Assembly (NCBI GenBank): GCA_038244055.1
Contig: JBBRTW010000117.1
Coordinates: forward strand, 1-16,454
Length of the DNA stretch: 16,454 nt
Direction: 5' to 3'
DNA from: DASPKW01 sp038244055
Lineage (GTDB): Bacteria; Planctomycetota; Phycisphaerae; Tepidisphaerales; Tepidisphaeraceae
In this document: piece by piece, positions 7,260 through 14,866 of the stretch
Position numbering within the stretch: the first letter of the stretch is position 1
Layout of the letters: each line of letters opens with the position of its first letter
The notes under the pieces: model-generated
Database searches by the model: none
The model's input: the letters and a program-made list of their open reading frames with translations, nothing else
What the model was told of the DNA's origin: nothing
Made by a program: the position numbers and the translations under genes

Positions 7260-9938
7260 ATGCCCCATCGCACCTCATGGATCGTCGCCTTATTGGCGTT
7301 GCCGGTTTTCGGTTGGCAGGCGGCCACCATTTCATATTGCGAGGATGCGCCACCCGCGCCCAAGCCGGTGGTCGTGAAACTATCGGATGCCAAGCCGGCG
7401 GAGGGTCAACCGGCGGTGGTTAAGCCGGCCGATGATGCGCCGCCGGTCAAGCCGGCCGCCGACACTCCAACGGGCGGTCCGGAGATCGCGGCGCGCTTCG
7501 CGGCGCTGGCGCTGGATACGCTGCGGCAGAAGGTCGTGCTTCCGCCGCACTTCAAGCAGGCGGCGGCGCTGCTGGAAGCAGCGGTGGCGCAGGATCCGAA
7601 TGAGCCGCGCTACGCGAAGATGCTTTACGAGGCCATGCTGCAAATGGGGGATTCCGAAGGCGCGCTCAAGGCGATGACCGCGTATCGGAAGGTCAACACC
7701 CAGGCCGCCAACGATCAGGTGGCGATGGTGGCGTTCATCGATCTCAAGACGCGAACGCTTCAGACGGCCGGGGAGCGGGCGGATTTTCTGACGGGGATGC
7801 TGGACTCGGCCGCGCCCGAGCCGGTGCGGGCGCACGTGGCTTTCCGGGCGTCGCAGATCGCGCTGGAGCGCGGGCAGGGGGATGTCGAGAATTCGCTGGT
7901 GACCAAGTCGCTGGAGCTCAATCCGCTGAATTTCGACGCGCTGCGAAGGAAGTTCGAACTGCTGACGGCGAACAATGCGCCGGCGATCGAGCGCGTGGAG
8001 CTGCTGCTGCAGATGCTCATGGCCAATCCGATTCAGCCGGAGGTGATGTATCGGCTGGCGCGGGAATGCGCCGATGCGGGGATGCCCGAAGAATCGCTCT
8101 ATTACTACAAGCTATCGGCCAACGTGGCGGCCGCAACCGGCACCGCCATGGGCCGGGAATTCGCGATGGGGTACGCGACGGAACTGTATCTGCTGGCCCA
8201 GCCGCAGTTGCTGGTGGCGACGCGGACCATCGTCGATGGGCTGCTCAAGACCGATGGCGGGGATGTCGAGGCGCTGTTCCTGAAGTGGCTGGCGGACCGA
8301 GCTTCCAACGAGAAGGATGCGGCCGAGAAGTCGAAGGCGCAGGTGATCAACACCTCGCTCAATCGCGTCCTGGCGATTCGCCTTAAACTGGGGGCGAGCG
8401 GGCGCGGGGCGACGACCCGGCCGGTGGAGGCGGTGGATGCGGCGGAGGTCCCCGATCTTTCGGGCGATCCCAAGACCCTGGAAGATGACAAATACGCCGG
8501 GCTGCGAGCGCCGTATATCCAGGCGATCGCCGATCTGGCGTGGTATCTGATTTACGTCGGCGAAAACCCGGTCGATTCGGGAAAAGTGCTGCCGACATTG
8601 AAAGCCGTGCTCTCGGACACCGACCCGATCGTGGTGCGAATCGAGGGCTTCATCGCCATGAAGCAGGGGCAGTTGGATCAGGCCAAACTCAAATTGCAGG
8701 CGGCGGCGGATCGCGATGTGCTGGCGCGGATGGGTACGCTCCTGCTGCGGGCCAAAGATCCGGCCGAGAAGGAGAAGGCGGCGGCCGAGGCGAAACAGCT
8801 TCTGGCGGACATCCCCGCCGGCCTGCTGGCGACCGTGCTGATGAACGGCCTGCGCGAGCTCGACATCAAGGTGGTTGAGCGGCAGGATGCGGCGGCGTTG
8901 CGCGCGAAGATCAAGGCGTTCCCGGCCGATTTCCTGCGTGTGGCGGAGGTTCCCAATACGTTTTACGACCTTCGCGCGGAGATGGTGGACAAGCGCGTGG
9001 TGTTTCCGTACGGCGATCAGATGCTGGCGACGGTCTACATCCGAAATCGCAGCAAATACACGCTGACGATCGGCAACGAAGGGATCATCAAGAACGATTT
9101 GTGGTTCGATGCGCAATTCCGCGGACTGGTGCAGCAGACGGTGTACGGCGCGGCCTACGATCGGCTCGGACAGGCGATCGTGCTCAAGCCGGGGGAGAGC
9201 GTTTCGCAGGTCTTCCGCTTTGACCAGGGTCAATCGAGCCCGTTCGGACAGGTGATCGGCAATCCGATGCCGACACTCACGTTCTACGGCCAGGCGCGCA
9301 CTAATCCCAAGGGCGACGGCGGATCGAACTTGTGCGGGCAGAACGCCACCTTTTCCACGATCACCGAGCGAACCGGGTTCGCCCCGTTCAACGCGCAGGG
9401 CCAGCTCACGCCGCAGGCGCAGCAGGTGCTGAACGTACAACTCGAAACCGGCACGCCGGCGGAAAAACTACGAAGCCTGGATCTGGTGGTCGCGGTGATC
9501 ACGCAGATGCGGGCGCAGGTTCAGGCGGGCGCGGCGCAGGCGCAGGTGACCGCGATCGTCAATGCCTTCGTGGAGATCCTGGAGAAAAAGACGGCCGACC
9601 CCGTGGCGGGCGTATCGACCTGGGCGCAGTTCCTGACGGCCTACCAATCCGCGGCGCGGGCTCCGGCGATGATGGAGCGGCTGCTGACGGACAAGGATCC
9701 CTCGCGGCGGCTGCTGGGGATCATGATCACCGCCAGCCTGCCCCCCGAAGCGCAGAAGGCGAAACTGAAGGCGATCCTGGAGCAGGATAAGGAAGAGATG
9801 ATCCAGCTCTATGGCTCGGCCTCGCTGGAAATCGCCGAGGTGGTGAGTAAAGCGACGCCGGCGACGCCCGCACCGGTCGTCGCGCCCGGCGCGGGGGCCG
9901 GCGAAGTTCCCGGCGGTGCCCCGGCGGCCAAACCTTGA
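7260..9938 (+). CDS. Large exported TPR-containing protein (892 aa)
   Basis: An N-terminal signal peptide (MPHRTSWIVALLALPVFGWQ, cleavage near 25-30; no lipobox) leads into a Pro/Lys-rich linker to about residue 70, then a long alpha-helical region with TPR-like units such as HFKQAAALLEAAVAQDPNEP, to about residue 540. Around residues 563-660 the sequence becomes beta-rich (from VPNTFYDLRAEM through VLKPGESVSQVFRF), like an Ig-type or beta-sandwich module. Helices and an Ala/Pro/Gly tail follow. It is probably periplasmic and a scaffold. GAAGGAAA lies about 11 nt before the ATG. No catalytic motif was found. Together with the upstream membrane TPR genes it may form an envelope system. Confidence 0.75.
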   Translation: MPHRTSWIVALLALPVFGWQAATISYCEDAPPAPKPVVVKLSDAKPAEGQPAVVKPADDAPPVKPAADTPTGGPEIAARFAALALDTLRQKVVLPPHFKQAAALLEAAVAQDPNEPRYAKMLYEAMLQMGDSEGALKAMTAYRKVNTQAANDQVAMVAFIDLKTRTLQTAGERADFLTGMLDSAAPEPVRAHVAFRASQIALERGQGDVENSLVTKSLELNPLNFDALRRKFELLTANNAPAIERVELLLQMLMANPIQPEVMYRLARECADAGMPEESLYYYKLSANVAAATGTAMGREFAMGYATELYLLAQPQLLVATRTIVDGLLKTDGGDVEALFLKWLADRASNEKDAAEKSKAQVINTSLNRVLAIRLKLGASGRGATTRPVEAVDAAEVPDLSGDPKTLEDDKYAGLRAPYIQAIADLAWYLIYVGENPVDSGKVLPTLKAVLSDTDPIVVRIEGFIAMKQGQLDQAKLKLQAAADRDVLARMGTLLLRAKDPAEKEKAAAEAKQLLADIPAGLLATVLMNGLRELDIKVVERQDAAALRAKIKAFPADFLRVAEVPNTFYDLRAEMVDKRVVFPYGDQMLATVYIRNRSKYTLTIGNEGIIKNDLWFDAQFRGLVQQTVYGAAYDRLGQAIVLKPGESVSQVFRFDQGQSSPFGQVIGNPMPTLTFYGQARTNPKGDGGSNLCGQNATFSTITERTGFAPFNAQGQLTPQAQQVLNVQLETGTPAEKLRSLDLVVAVITQMRAQVQAGAAQAQVTAIVNAFVEILEKKTADPVAGVSTWAQFLTAYQSAARAPAMMERLLTDKDPSRRLLGIMITASLPPEAQKAKLKAILEQDKEEMIQLYGSASLEIAEVVSKATPATPAPVVAPGAGAGEVPGGAPAAKP

Positions 9939-10017
9939 GCGGGGCGGTTGGGGTTTTGCAGGCGATGCCGCGTTACGAGGCTGGCCGGATGCGAAATGGA
10001 TTGCCATGCCGGTGTCA

Positions 10018-10046
10018 TTGATCTTTGAGGCAGTCTCCACTACATT
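10018..10046 (+). promoter_or_regulatory. Promoter before the DUF502 gene
   Basis: TTGATC (10018-10023), a 17-nt spacer and TACATT (10041-10046). The predicted start is near 10053, about 50 nt before the GTG start codon. It lies in a 165-bp gap between genes on the same strand, so it could start transcription of the DUF502-hpf-pts run. Confidence 0.5.
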
Positions 10047-10103
10047 CGTTCCCGTAAGTCGCCCGCCCGACTTTTCTGGGTTTCTCAGACGTCCGGAGCG
10101 CGG

Positions 10104-10985
10104 GTGAATCACGAGCGAAGCACAATTCAGCCCTTGGCCTCACAGCCTACGACCCCTCGCAAGCGAGCCCGATTCGCCGAAGATTTCCGGCGGTTCTTTC
10201 TTCGCGGGCTGGCCGCATTGATGCCCACGCTCATTACCTTGTGGCTTTTGATCAAGGTGTGGGATTTCCTCTGGGAATCCCTGGGCAAGTACATCATCTG
10301 GTTCATCAGTTGGGCCTGGTACCGGCTGTCGGACCTGGGTGTGTTGTCGGACCGCCAGGCCGGCGACATCCGTTGGATTTTCTATAAAGATGGAGATCCG
10401 CGCTGGTGGACCAGCCTGTTTGGGGTCGTCGCGGCGGTCGTGCTGGTGTACATCGTCGGGCTGTTCGTCGGCAACCTGATCGGGCGGTCGCTTTATCGCC
10501 TGGCGGAGAACGGATTGTTCAAGGTCCCGCTCATCCGGGCGATTTATCCCTCGGTGAAGCAGGTGGTCGATTTCGTGCTGGCGGACAAGAAAAACCAGTT
10601 CACGGGCACGCGCGTGGTGGCGGTCGAGCCGCACGCCAATGGCATCTGGTCGATCGGACTGGTAACCGGCAAGGGCGTTCGAGCCCTCGGGCAGCCCGAT
10701 GGCAAGGAAATGCTGACGGTGTTCATTCCGTCGAGTCCGACCGCGTTTTCGGGCTATGTGCTGGTGGTTCCCCGGGAGGTGGTGGTGGATCTGCCGCTGA
10801 CGGTTGACCAGGCGATGCGGCTGCTGGTCAGCGGCGGCGTGATCGATCCGGCGGTGCCGGCCCCGGCGATCGAGTCGAAAGATGCCCGCGAAGCCCGCCT
10901 TAGGGAACTGACTGGGCAGGCGACCCGCGCGGCCGAGGAAGCCCTCAAGTCGCGCACGGCCTCGGCCGGCAGGGCAAAGGATTGA
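10104..10985 (+). CDS. DUF502 family membrane protein (293 aa)
   Basis: The sequence has the marks of the DUF502 family. A first TM helix (about 31-57, FFLRGLAALMPTLITLWLLI) and a second (about 102-130) are followed by the family core KVPLIRAIYPSVKQVVDFVL, the VVAVEPHANGIWSIGLVTG strand and VFIPSSPTAFSGYVLVVPRE. The start is GTG 10104 with GGAG 5 nt upstream. Family function is unknown; the proteins sit in the inner membrane with a soluble domain. The charged Ala-rich C-terminus (from about 255) is variable in the family. It precedes hpf by about 120 bp. Confidence 0.9.
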   Translation: MNHERSTIQPLASQPTTPRKRARFAEDFRRFFLRGLAALMPTLITLWLLIKVWDFLWESLGKYIIWFISWAWYRLSDLGVLSDRQAGDIRWIFYKDGDPRWWTSLFGVVAAVVLVYIVGLFVGNLIGRSLYRLAENGLFKVPLIRAIYPSVKQVVDFVLADKKNQFTGTRVVAVEPHANGIWSIGLVTGKGVRALGQPDGKEMLTVFIPSSPTAFSGYVLVVPREVVVDLPLTVDQAMRLLVSGGVIDPAVPAPAIESKDAREARLRELTGQATRAAEEALKSRTASAGRAKD

Positions 10986-11109
10986 GCGGCATGGAATCGA
11001 AGTTTAGGGCGCGGCTGGCGGCCAGAGTTTCGGTTACAATGGACGGCCGGCAAAGACACGATGTTTTGGTGGGACAGGCAGTATGCAGAACAGAGCAGAA
11101 GGAGTTAAC

Positions 11110-11430
11110 GTGGTAGTTACAGTTTCATCGCGGCATATGGATGTGACCCCCGCATTGAAAACGTTTGCGGAGCAGAAGGCCGGCAAACTGGTGAAGTATT
11201 ACGACCGGATCCAGGAAATCGAAGTGGTTCTGGATGCGGGCAAGGATAATGTGAAGGTCGAAATGATCGTCAACGGCGAGAGCCGGAACATGTTCATCGC
11301 CCACCACAACGAGGGAGACGCCTACGCCTGCATCGACGCCTGCGTGGACAAACTGGAGCGGCAGCTTTCCGACCACAAGAAGATGGTGCGCAACCGCAAG
11401 CACACCACCGAGGACAAGCACGCGTCCTGA
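11110..11430 (+). CDS. hpf: Ribosome hibernation promoting factor, short form (106 aa)
   Basis: HPF/YfiA-type protein that binds the 30S decoding region and helps store ribosomes when growth stops. The beta-alpha-beta-beta-beta-alpha fold is readable: VVVTVSSRHMDVTPALKTF, then the Lys-rich helix, VEMIVNGESRNMFIAHH, and the helix DAYACIDACVDKLERQLSDH with the basic end KKMVRNRKH. It lacks the long-form C-terminal dimer domain. I place the start at GTG 11110 because AGAAGGAG lies 5 nt before it; ATG 11083 upstream is in frame but has a weak site and would make nine extra residues. A TACAAT box at 11035-11040 is a possible -10. Linkage to ptsN recalls the rpoN-hpf-ptsN cluster of proteobacteria. 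Confidence 0.93.
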   Translation: MVVTVSSRHMDVTPALKTFAEQKAGKLVKYYDRIQEIEVVLDAGKDNVKVEMIVNGESRNMFIAHHNEGDAYACIDACVDKLERQLSDHKKMVRNRKHTTEDKHAS

Positions 11431-11466
11431 GAAAACAAAACAACCGCATCCCCGGAGAAGCGTTCG

Positions 11467-11934
11467 ATGAAGTTGAGCGATTTTATCGTATCTGAAGCCG
11501 TCATTCCCAATCTTGCATCGCAGGATCGCGATGGCGTGCTGCGGGAATTGGTGTCGTCCCTGGCCGAGTCCGGAGCGCTTCCCCGCGATGCGGTGGATGA
11601 GGTGGTGGCCTCGCTGGTCAAGCGCGAGCAGAACGGCTCGACGGGCTTTGGCAAGGGCGTGGCGGTTCCGCACGCCAAGCACCCGCAGGTGAAGAAGATG
11701 GCCGGTACGGTCGGGCGCAGCCCGCAGGGAATCGACTTCGCGGCGCTGGATCATCAGCCGGTTTACAGTGTCGTGTTGCTGCTGAGCCCGGAGAATCAGC
11801 CGCAGCAGCATTTGCAGGCGATGAACATTATTTTTTCGAATTTACAGAAGGACATGTTCAGGAGATTTTTACGGCAGAGCTCGACTCGCGAGGCGATTGT
11901 CGACCTCCTTCAGGAGGCCGACCAGGGCAAGTAA
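11467..11934 (+). CDS. ptsN: PTS EIIA domain protein, PtsN/fructose type (155 aa)
   Basis: A single EIIA type 2 domain covers the whole protein. The phosphorylated histidine is H69 in GKGVAVPHAKHP. The domain ends with helices around LQAMNIIFSNLQKDMFRRFL. It takes phosphate from HPr, encoded next. No EIIB or EIIC partner is in the window, so it probably acts as a regulator, like EIIA-Ntr, not in sugar uptake. The ATG at 11467 has GGAG about 8-10 nt upstream. It follows hpf by 36 bp and is likely co-transcribed with it. Confidence 0.92.
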   Translation: MKLSDFIVSEAVIPNLASQDRDGVLRELVSSLAESGALPRDAVDEVVASLVKREQNGSTGFGKGVAVPHAKHPQVKKMAGTVGRSPQGIDFAALDHQPVYSVVLLLSPENQPQQHLQAMNIIFSNLQKDMFRRFLRQSSTREAIVDLLQEADQGK

Positions 11935-11938
11935 GTTG

Positions 11939-11954
11939 GCGGCGCATGCGCCGC
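11939..11954. other. Perfect 16-bp GC palindrome after ptsN
   Basis: GCGGCGCATGCGCCGC is its own reverse complement and begins 5 bp after the ptsN stop. There is no T-tract, so it is not a standard terminator. It may be an operator, an mRNA-stability hairpin, or chance in GC-rich DNA. Confidence 0.6.
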
Positions 11955-12048
11955 GGGCGTCGGGTTCCGGGCGGCAGGTTGGCGATTCATCGCCGCGCCC
12001 CACGATGCCCGACACACGAACTTTCCAGGCCAGGTTGAGTTGCATCCC

Positions 12049-12330
12049 ATGCCGACTGTTTCTCGCGAAGTTGTGATCACCAACATCCACGGGCTTCATA
12101 CGCGCCCGGTGATGCAGTTTGTCGATGTGGCCAGCCGATTCGCGTCGGAGATCGCCGTCCATAAGGGCGGCGCGGAGCCGGCGGATGCGGATGGCAAGAG
12201 CGTGATGCAGATGATCATCCTCGCGGCCGAGCCGGGCACGCCGCTGCGAATCGATGCCACGGGCGCCGATGCCGCCGAGGCGGTCAATCAACTGGTGCGG
12301 CTGGTCGAGGGCAAGTTTGGCGAGGATTGA
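12049..12330 (+). CDS. ptsH: HPr phosphocarrier protein (93 aa)
   Basis: Carries phosphate from EI to EIIA. The active histidine is H17 in HGLHTRPV (His-15 of classic HPr). A serine at the regulatory position is kept: S51 in DGKSVMQMIIL (Ser-46 equivalent), so control by an HPr kinase is possible, though none is in the window. I chose ATG 12049; a TTG at 12040 is in frame but leaves no room for the AGGTTGAG ribosome-binding site. It lies 114 bp after ptsN and before ptsI. Confidence 0.93.
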   Translation: MPTVSREVVITNIHGLHTRPVMQFVDVASRFASEIAVHKGGAEPADADGKSVMQMIILAAEPGTPLRIDATGADAAEAVNQLVRLVEGKFGED

Positions 12331-12331
12331 T

Positions 12332-12370
12332 TGGAAGGCAGAAGGTTGAAGGCAGAAGGATGAAGGAAGA
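12332..12370. repeat. Degenerate 14-bp purine-rich tandem repeat
   Basis: GAAGGCAGAAGG occurs at 12334-12345 and 12348-12359 (period 14), followed by a decayed third copy. It fills much of the ptsH-ptsI gap, right after the ptsH stop. It looks like a slippage-type low-complexity tract and may vary in length between strains. The remaining gap to 12446 has no clear promoter. Confidence 0.65.
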
Positions 12371-12446
12371 TGAACGAAGGCGGAAAGATAGAGAATGCGA
12401 GCGGCGGATGACCAGTATGACTTTTGAGGATGGACAGTAAACGCAA

Positions 12447-14186
12447 ATGGAGATCAAGAAGGGCATAGCTGTTTCCCCTGGCGTCGTCATCAGCACGGCG
12501 GTCGTGCTGGACGCGGAAGATCTGCTCATTCCCGAGCGGCGGGTTCCCCTCGAACAGGTCCCGGCCGAGATCGCGCGCTTTCAAAAGGCGCTGGAGCTCA
12601 GCGCCGTGCAGGTGAACGATCTTAGGATGGATGTCACCGCGAGCGCGGGCAAGGAAATCGCCGCCATCTTCGACGCCCACGTCGGCATTCTGCGCGATAA
12701 AACCCTGCTCACGCAGGTCGAGGCGGAAATCCGCAAGCAGCAGACGACGGCCGAATTCGCCGTCTCCGTGGTGATGCGGCGCTATGCCGAAATCTTCAAC
12801 AAAATGTCGGACCGCTATCTCTCCGAGCGGGTCAAGGACATCCACGACATCGAGCGGCGGATCATCCGCAATCTGATCGGCCAGAAGCATTTCGATCTGG
12901 CGCACCTGTCCGATGATGTGGTGGTGATCGCCCACGATCTTCTGCCTTCGCAGACGGCGGCCCTGGATCGAAAGTTCGTGCGCGGTTTCGCGACCGATGT
13001 CGGCGGGCGCACCAGCCACACCGCGATCGTCGCCCGCGCGATGGGATTGCCGGCCGTGGTGGGCCTGGGAAATATCACCGCCGAGGTCAACTCGGGCGAC
13101 CGGGTGATCATCGACGGCAACCACGGCGTGGTCATCATCAACCCCGATGAGGAGCAACTCGCCGATTATAATGAAACAACGCGGCGTCGGGTCGGGATCG
13201 AAAAAGACCTGGCCGAGCTCCGCGATCTGCCGGCGCGCACGCTCGACAACCACGAGGTGGCCCTGATGTCCAACATCGAGGTGCCCGAGGGAATCGACGA
13301 GGCGCTGGGCAAGGGCGCGCAGGGCGTGGGTTTGTACCGGACCGAGTTCCTGTACCTGACCCGCGAACTCGAGCCCTCGGAAGAGGATCACTACGACGCC
13401 TACGTCGATTCTCTTCGCCGGCTGACGGGCCGGCCGCTGGTGATCCGCACCCTGGACCTGGGCGCGGACAAGTTCACGCAGAGCAAGCAGCAGTCGCCCG
13501 AGCGCAACCCATTCCTGGGAGACCGCTCGATCCGGATGTGCCTGCACGACATCCCGATGTTCAAGCGGCAGTTGCGGGCGATCATGCGGGCCAGCACGCA
13601 GGGCGATGTGCGGATCATGTTCCCGATGATCAGCACGCTGATGGAGCTGCGGCAGGCGAAGATGGTCCTGTACGATGTGATGGAGGACCTGGAGGATGAA
13701 GGCGTCGAGTTCCGCCGCGATATCCCGATCGGAATGATGATCGAGGTGCCCGCGGCGGCGCTGATGGCCGATTCGTTCGCCAGGGAGGTCAACTTGTTCT
13801 CGATCGGCACCAACGACCTGATCCAGTACACGCTGGCGGTCGACCGGACCAACGAGAAGGTGGCCGGGCTGTTCTGCCCGGCGCATCCGGCGGTGCTGAA
13901 GCTGATCCGGGATGTGATCCGGGTCGGGCAGCGGCATAACATCAGCGTGAGCATGTGCGGCGAGATGGCGGGCGAACCGCTGTATACGCTGCTGCTGCTG
14001 GGGCTGGGCCTGACGCTGTTTTCCATGAACGGGCCCGATGTCCCGGAGGTGAAGAAGGTCATCCGCTCGACCACCATCGAGCACGCCCGGCAGGTCGCCC
14101 GGCGGGTGATGAGCTTCGATTCCGAAAGGCAGGTCATGCACTTCCTGCGCGAGGAGACCAGGAAATTGGTGCCGGAGGCTTTTTAG
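12447..14186 (+). CDS. ptsI: PTS enzyme I, phosphoenolpyruvate-protein phosphotransferase (579 aa)
   Basis: Starts the phosphorelay by taking phosphate from PEP and passing it to HPr. The N-terminal HPr-binding and phosphohistidine domains carry the active H191 in GGRTSHTAIVARAMGLPAVVG. The C-terminal PEP-binding barrel has R298 (LYRTEFLY), R334 (RTLDLGADK), the signature FSIGTNDLIQYTLAVDR (about 451-467) and the catalytic C504 in SMCGEMAGEP. Length matches ordinary PtsI. There is no N-terminal GAF domain, so it is PtsI-like and not PtsP-like. The ribosome-binding site is weak. A long open frame on the other strand of this gene is a codon-bias shadow. Confidence 0.97.
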   Translation: MEIKKGIAVSPGVVISTAVVLDAEDLLIPERRVPLEQVPAEIARFQKALELSAVQVNDLRMDVTASAGKEIAAIFDAHVGILRDKTLLTQVEAEIRKQQTTAEFAVSVVMRRYAEIFNKMSDRYLSERVKDIHDIERRIIRNLIGQKHFDLAHLSDDVVVIAHDLLPSQTAALDRKFVRGFATDVGGRTSHTAIVARAMGLPAVVGLGNITAEVNSGDRVIIDGNHGVVIINPDEEQLADYNETTRRRVGIEKDLAELRDLPARTLDNHEVALMSNIEVPEGIDEALGKGAQGVGLYRTEFLYLTRELEPSEEDHYDAYVDSLRRLTGRPLVIRTLDLGADKFTQSKQQSPERNPFLGDRSIRMCLHDIPMFKRQLRAIMRASTQGDVRIMFPMISTLMELRQAKMVLYDVMEDLEDEGVEFRRDIPIGMMIEVPAAALMADSFAREVNLFSIGTNDLIQYTLAVDRTNEKVAGLFCPAHPAVLKLIRDVIRVGQRHNISVSMCGEMAGEPLYTLLLLGLGLTLFSMNGPDVPEVKKVIRSTTIEHARQVARRVMSFDSERQVMHFLREETRKLVPEAF

Positions 14187-14203
14187 GCGGTCGCCGTTAT
14201 CAG

Positions 14204-14397
14204 GTGGCCGTCGCTCTGATGTGGCTGTCACTTTGATGTGGCTGTCACTCTGATGTGGCGTCACTCTGATGTGGCTGTCACTTTGATGTGGCTGTCACTT
14301 TGATGTGGCGTCACTCTGATGTGGCTGTCACTTTGATGTGGCGTCACTCTGATGTGGCTGTCACTTTGATGTGGCGTCACTCTGATGTGGCTGTCAT
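14204..14397. repeat. Tandem array of 16/17-bp units (about 11.6 copies)
   Basis: Eleven full units from 14204 to 14386 and a partial one to 14397. Two unit types occur: GTGGCTGTCACTTTGAT (17 bp) and GTGGCGTCACTCTGAT (16 bp). In the second half they alternate, forming a 33-bp higher-order repeat. The array starts 18 bp after the ptsI stop and runs straight into the 125-bp inverted-repeat element, whose tip (GTCATCCTGAG) resembles the repeat (GTCACTCTGAT). It is not a CRISPR: the units are too short and there are no unique spacers. Confidence 0.95.
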
Positions 14398-14517
14398 CCT
14401 GAGGGAGTATAGACGACCGAAGGATCTTGCCGATTTGTCGCGGGCTATTCGCAAGGTGAACGGGCCGCAGGGTACGAATCAAGATTCCTCGGTCGCCTGA
14501 AGCTCCCTCGGAATGAC
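14393..14517. repeat. 125-bp inverted-repeat (REP/MITE-like) element
   Basis: The left arm (14393-14428, beginning GTCATCCTGAGGGAG) matches the reverse complement of the right arm (14481-14517, read GTCATTCCGAGGGAG) over about 36 bp with a few mismatches and one gap. The middle of about 50 bp is unique. There is no coding capacity. The words GTCAT-CTGAGGGAG and CGACCGA-GATCTT are, as I recall, common in dispersed non-coding repeats of environmental bacteria; this is from memory. Confidence 0.8.
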
Positions 14518-14541
14518 CCGCAAAGCGATGCTCGGCCGCGG

Positions 14542-14573
14542 CCGGTTCATTCACCGGCCGGTTCATTCACCGG
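14542..14573. repeat. Exact 16-bp tandem duplication
   Basis: CCGGTTCATTCACCGG occurs twice back to back (14542-14557, 14558-14573). Each unit has CCGG at both ends, so the block is also partly palindromic. No function is evident. From here to 14760 I see only GC-rich DNA without a clear promoter or gene. Confidence 0.8.
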
Positions 14574-14760
14574 CTCGAAACGATCGAAAACGCGGCCCGA
14601 AAAACAACTCCGGACCCGATGAGCGACATCAGCCGTCGCCGGCCGACCGGAAAACGATATCGAACATTTACCCGCGTCGCCGCGATTTGCGGCGTCGCAC
14701 GCGGAATAACCCGCAACAGGATTTTCAACGAACTTTCACCCGTCATCGCCGGCGCGACGC

Positions 14761-14816
14761 GCCGCCCGCCCCCAAAGGGCCGGGCTTACCGCAGGGGCTT
14801 TCGCCCCGCGGGCGGC
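14761..14816 (+). other. Branched GC-rich hairpin upstream of the RNase E/G gene
   Basis: GCCGCCCGC (14761-14769) pairs with GCGGGCGGC (14808-14816). Inside is a perfect GGGGC-TTTC-GCCCC hairpin (14794-14807), and a second small stem (GCCC/GGGC around 14768-14780) is possible. It ends 50 bp before the start codon and would be in the 5' leader if transcription starts upstream. It might serve in leader-based control, or be a dispersed hairpin. Confidence 0.6.
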
Positions 14817-14866
14817 CAAGCAGGCGCAGCCTCCGATGGACCGGTGAACGAAGGATTGCATCGATT

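Noticed and set aside
8112..9440. Open frame of 442 codons on the minus strand inside the large TPR gene
   Set aside because: Arg/His-rich antisense shadow of a well-formed plus-strand gene with a signal peptide and ribosome-binding site.
12288..14264. Open frame of 658 codons on the minus strand over the whole of ptsI
   Set aside because: It mirrors a certain ptsI gene, has a composition rich in His, Arg and Gln typical of an antisense frame in GC-rich DNA, and its start lies in the tandem array.
14204..14397. Possible CRISPR array
   Set aside because: Units of 16-17 bp follow each other without unique spacers, and no cas gene is present.
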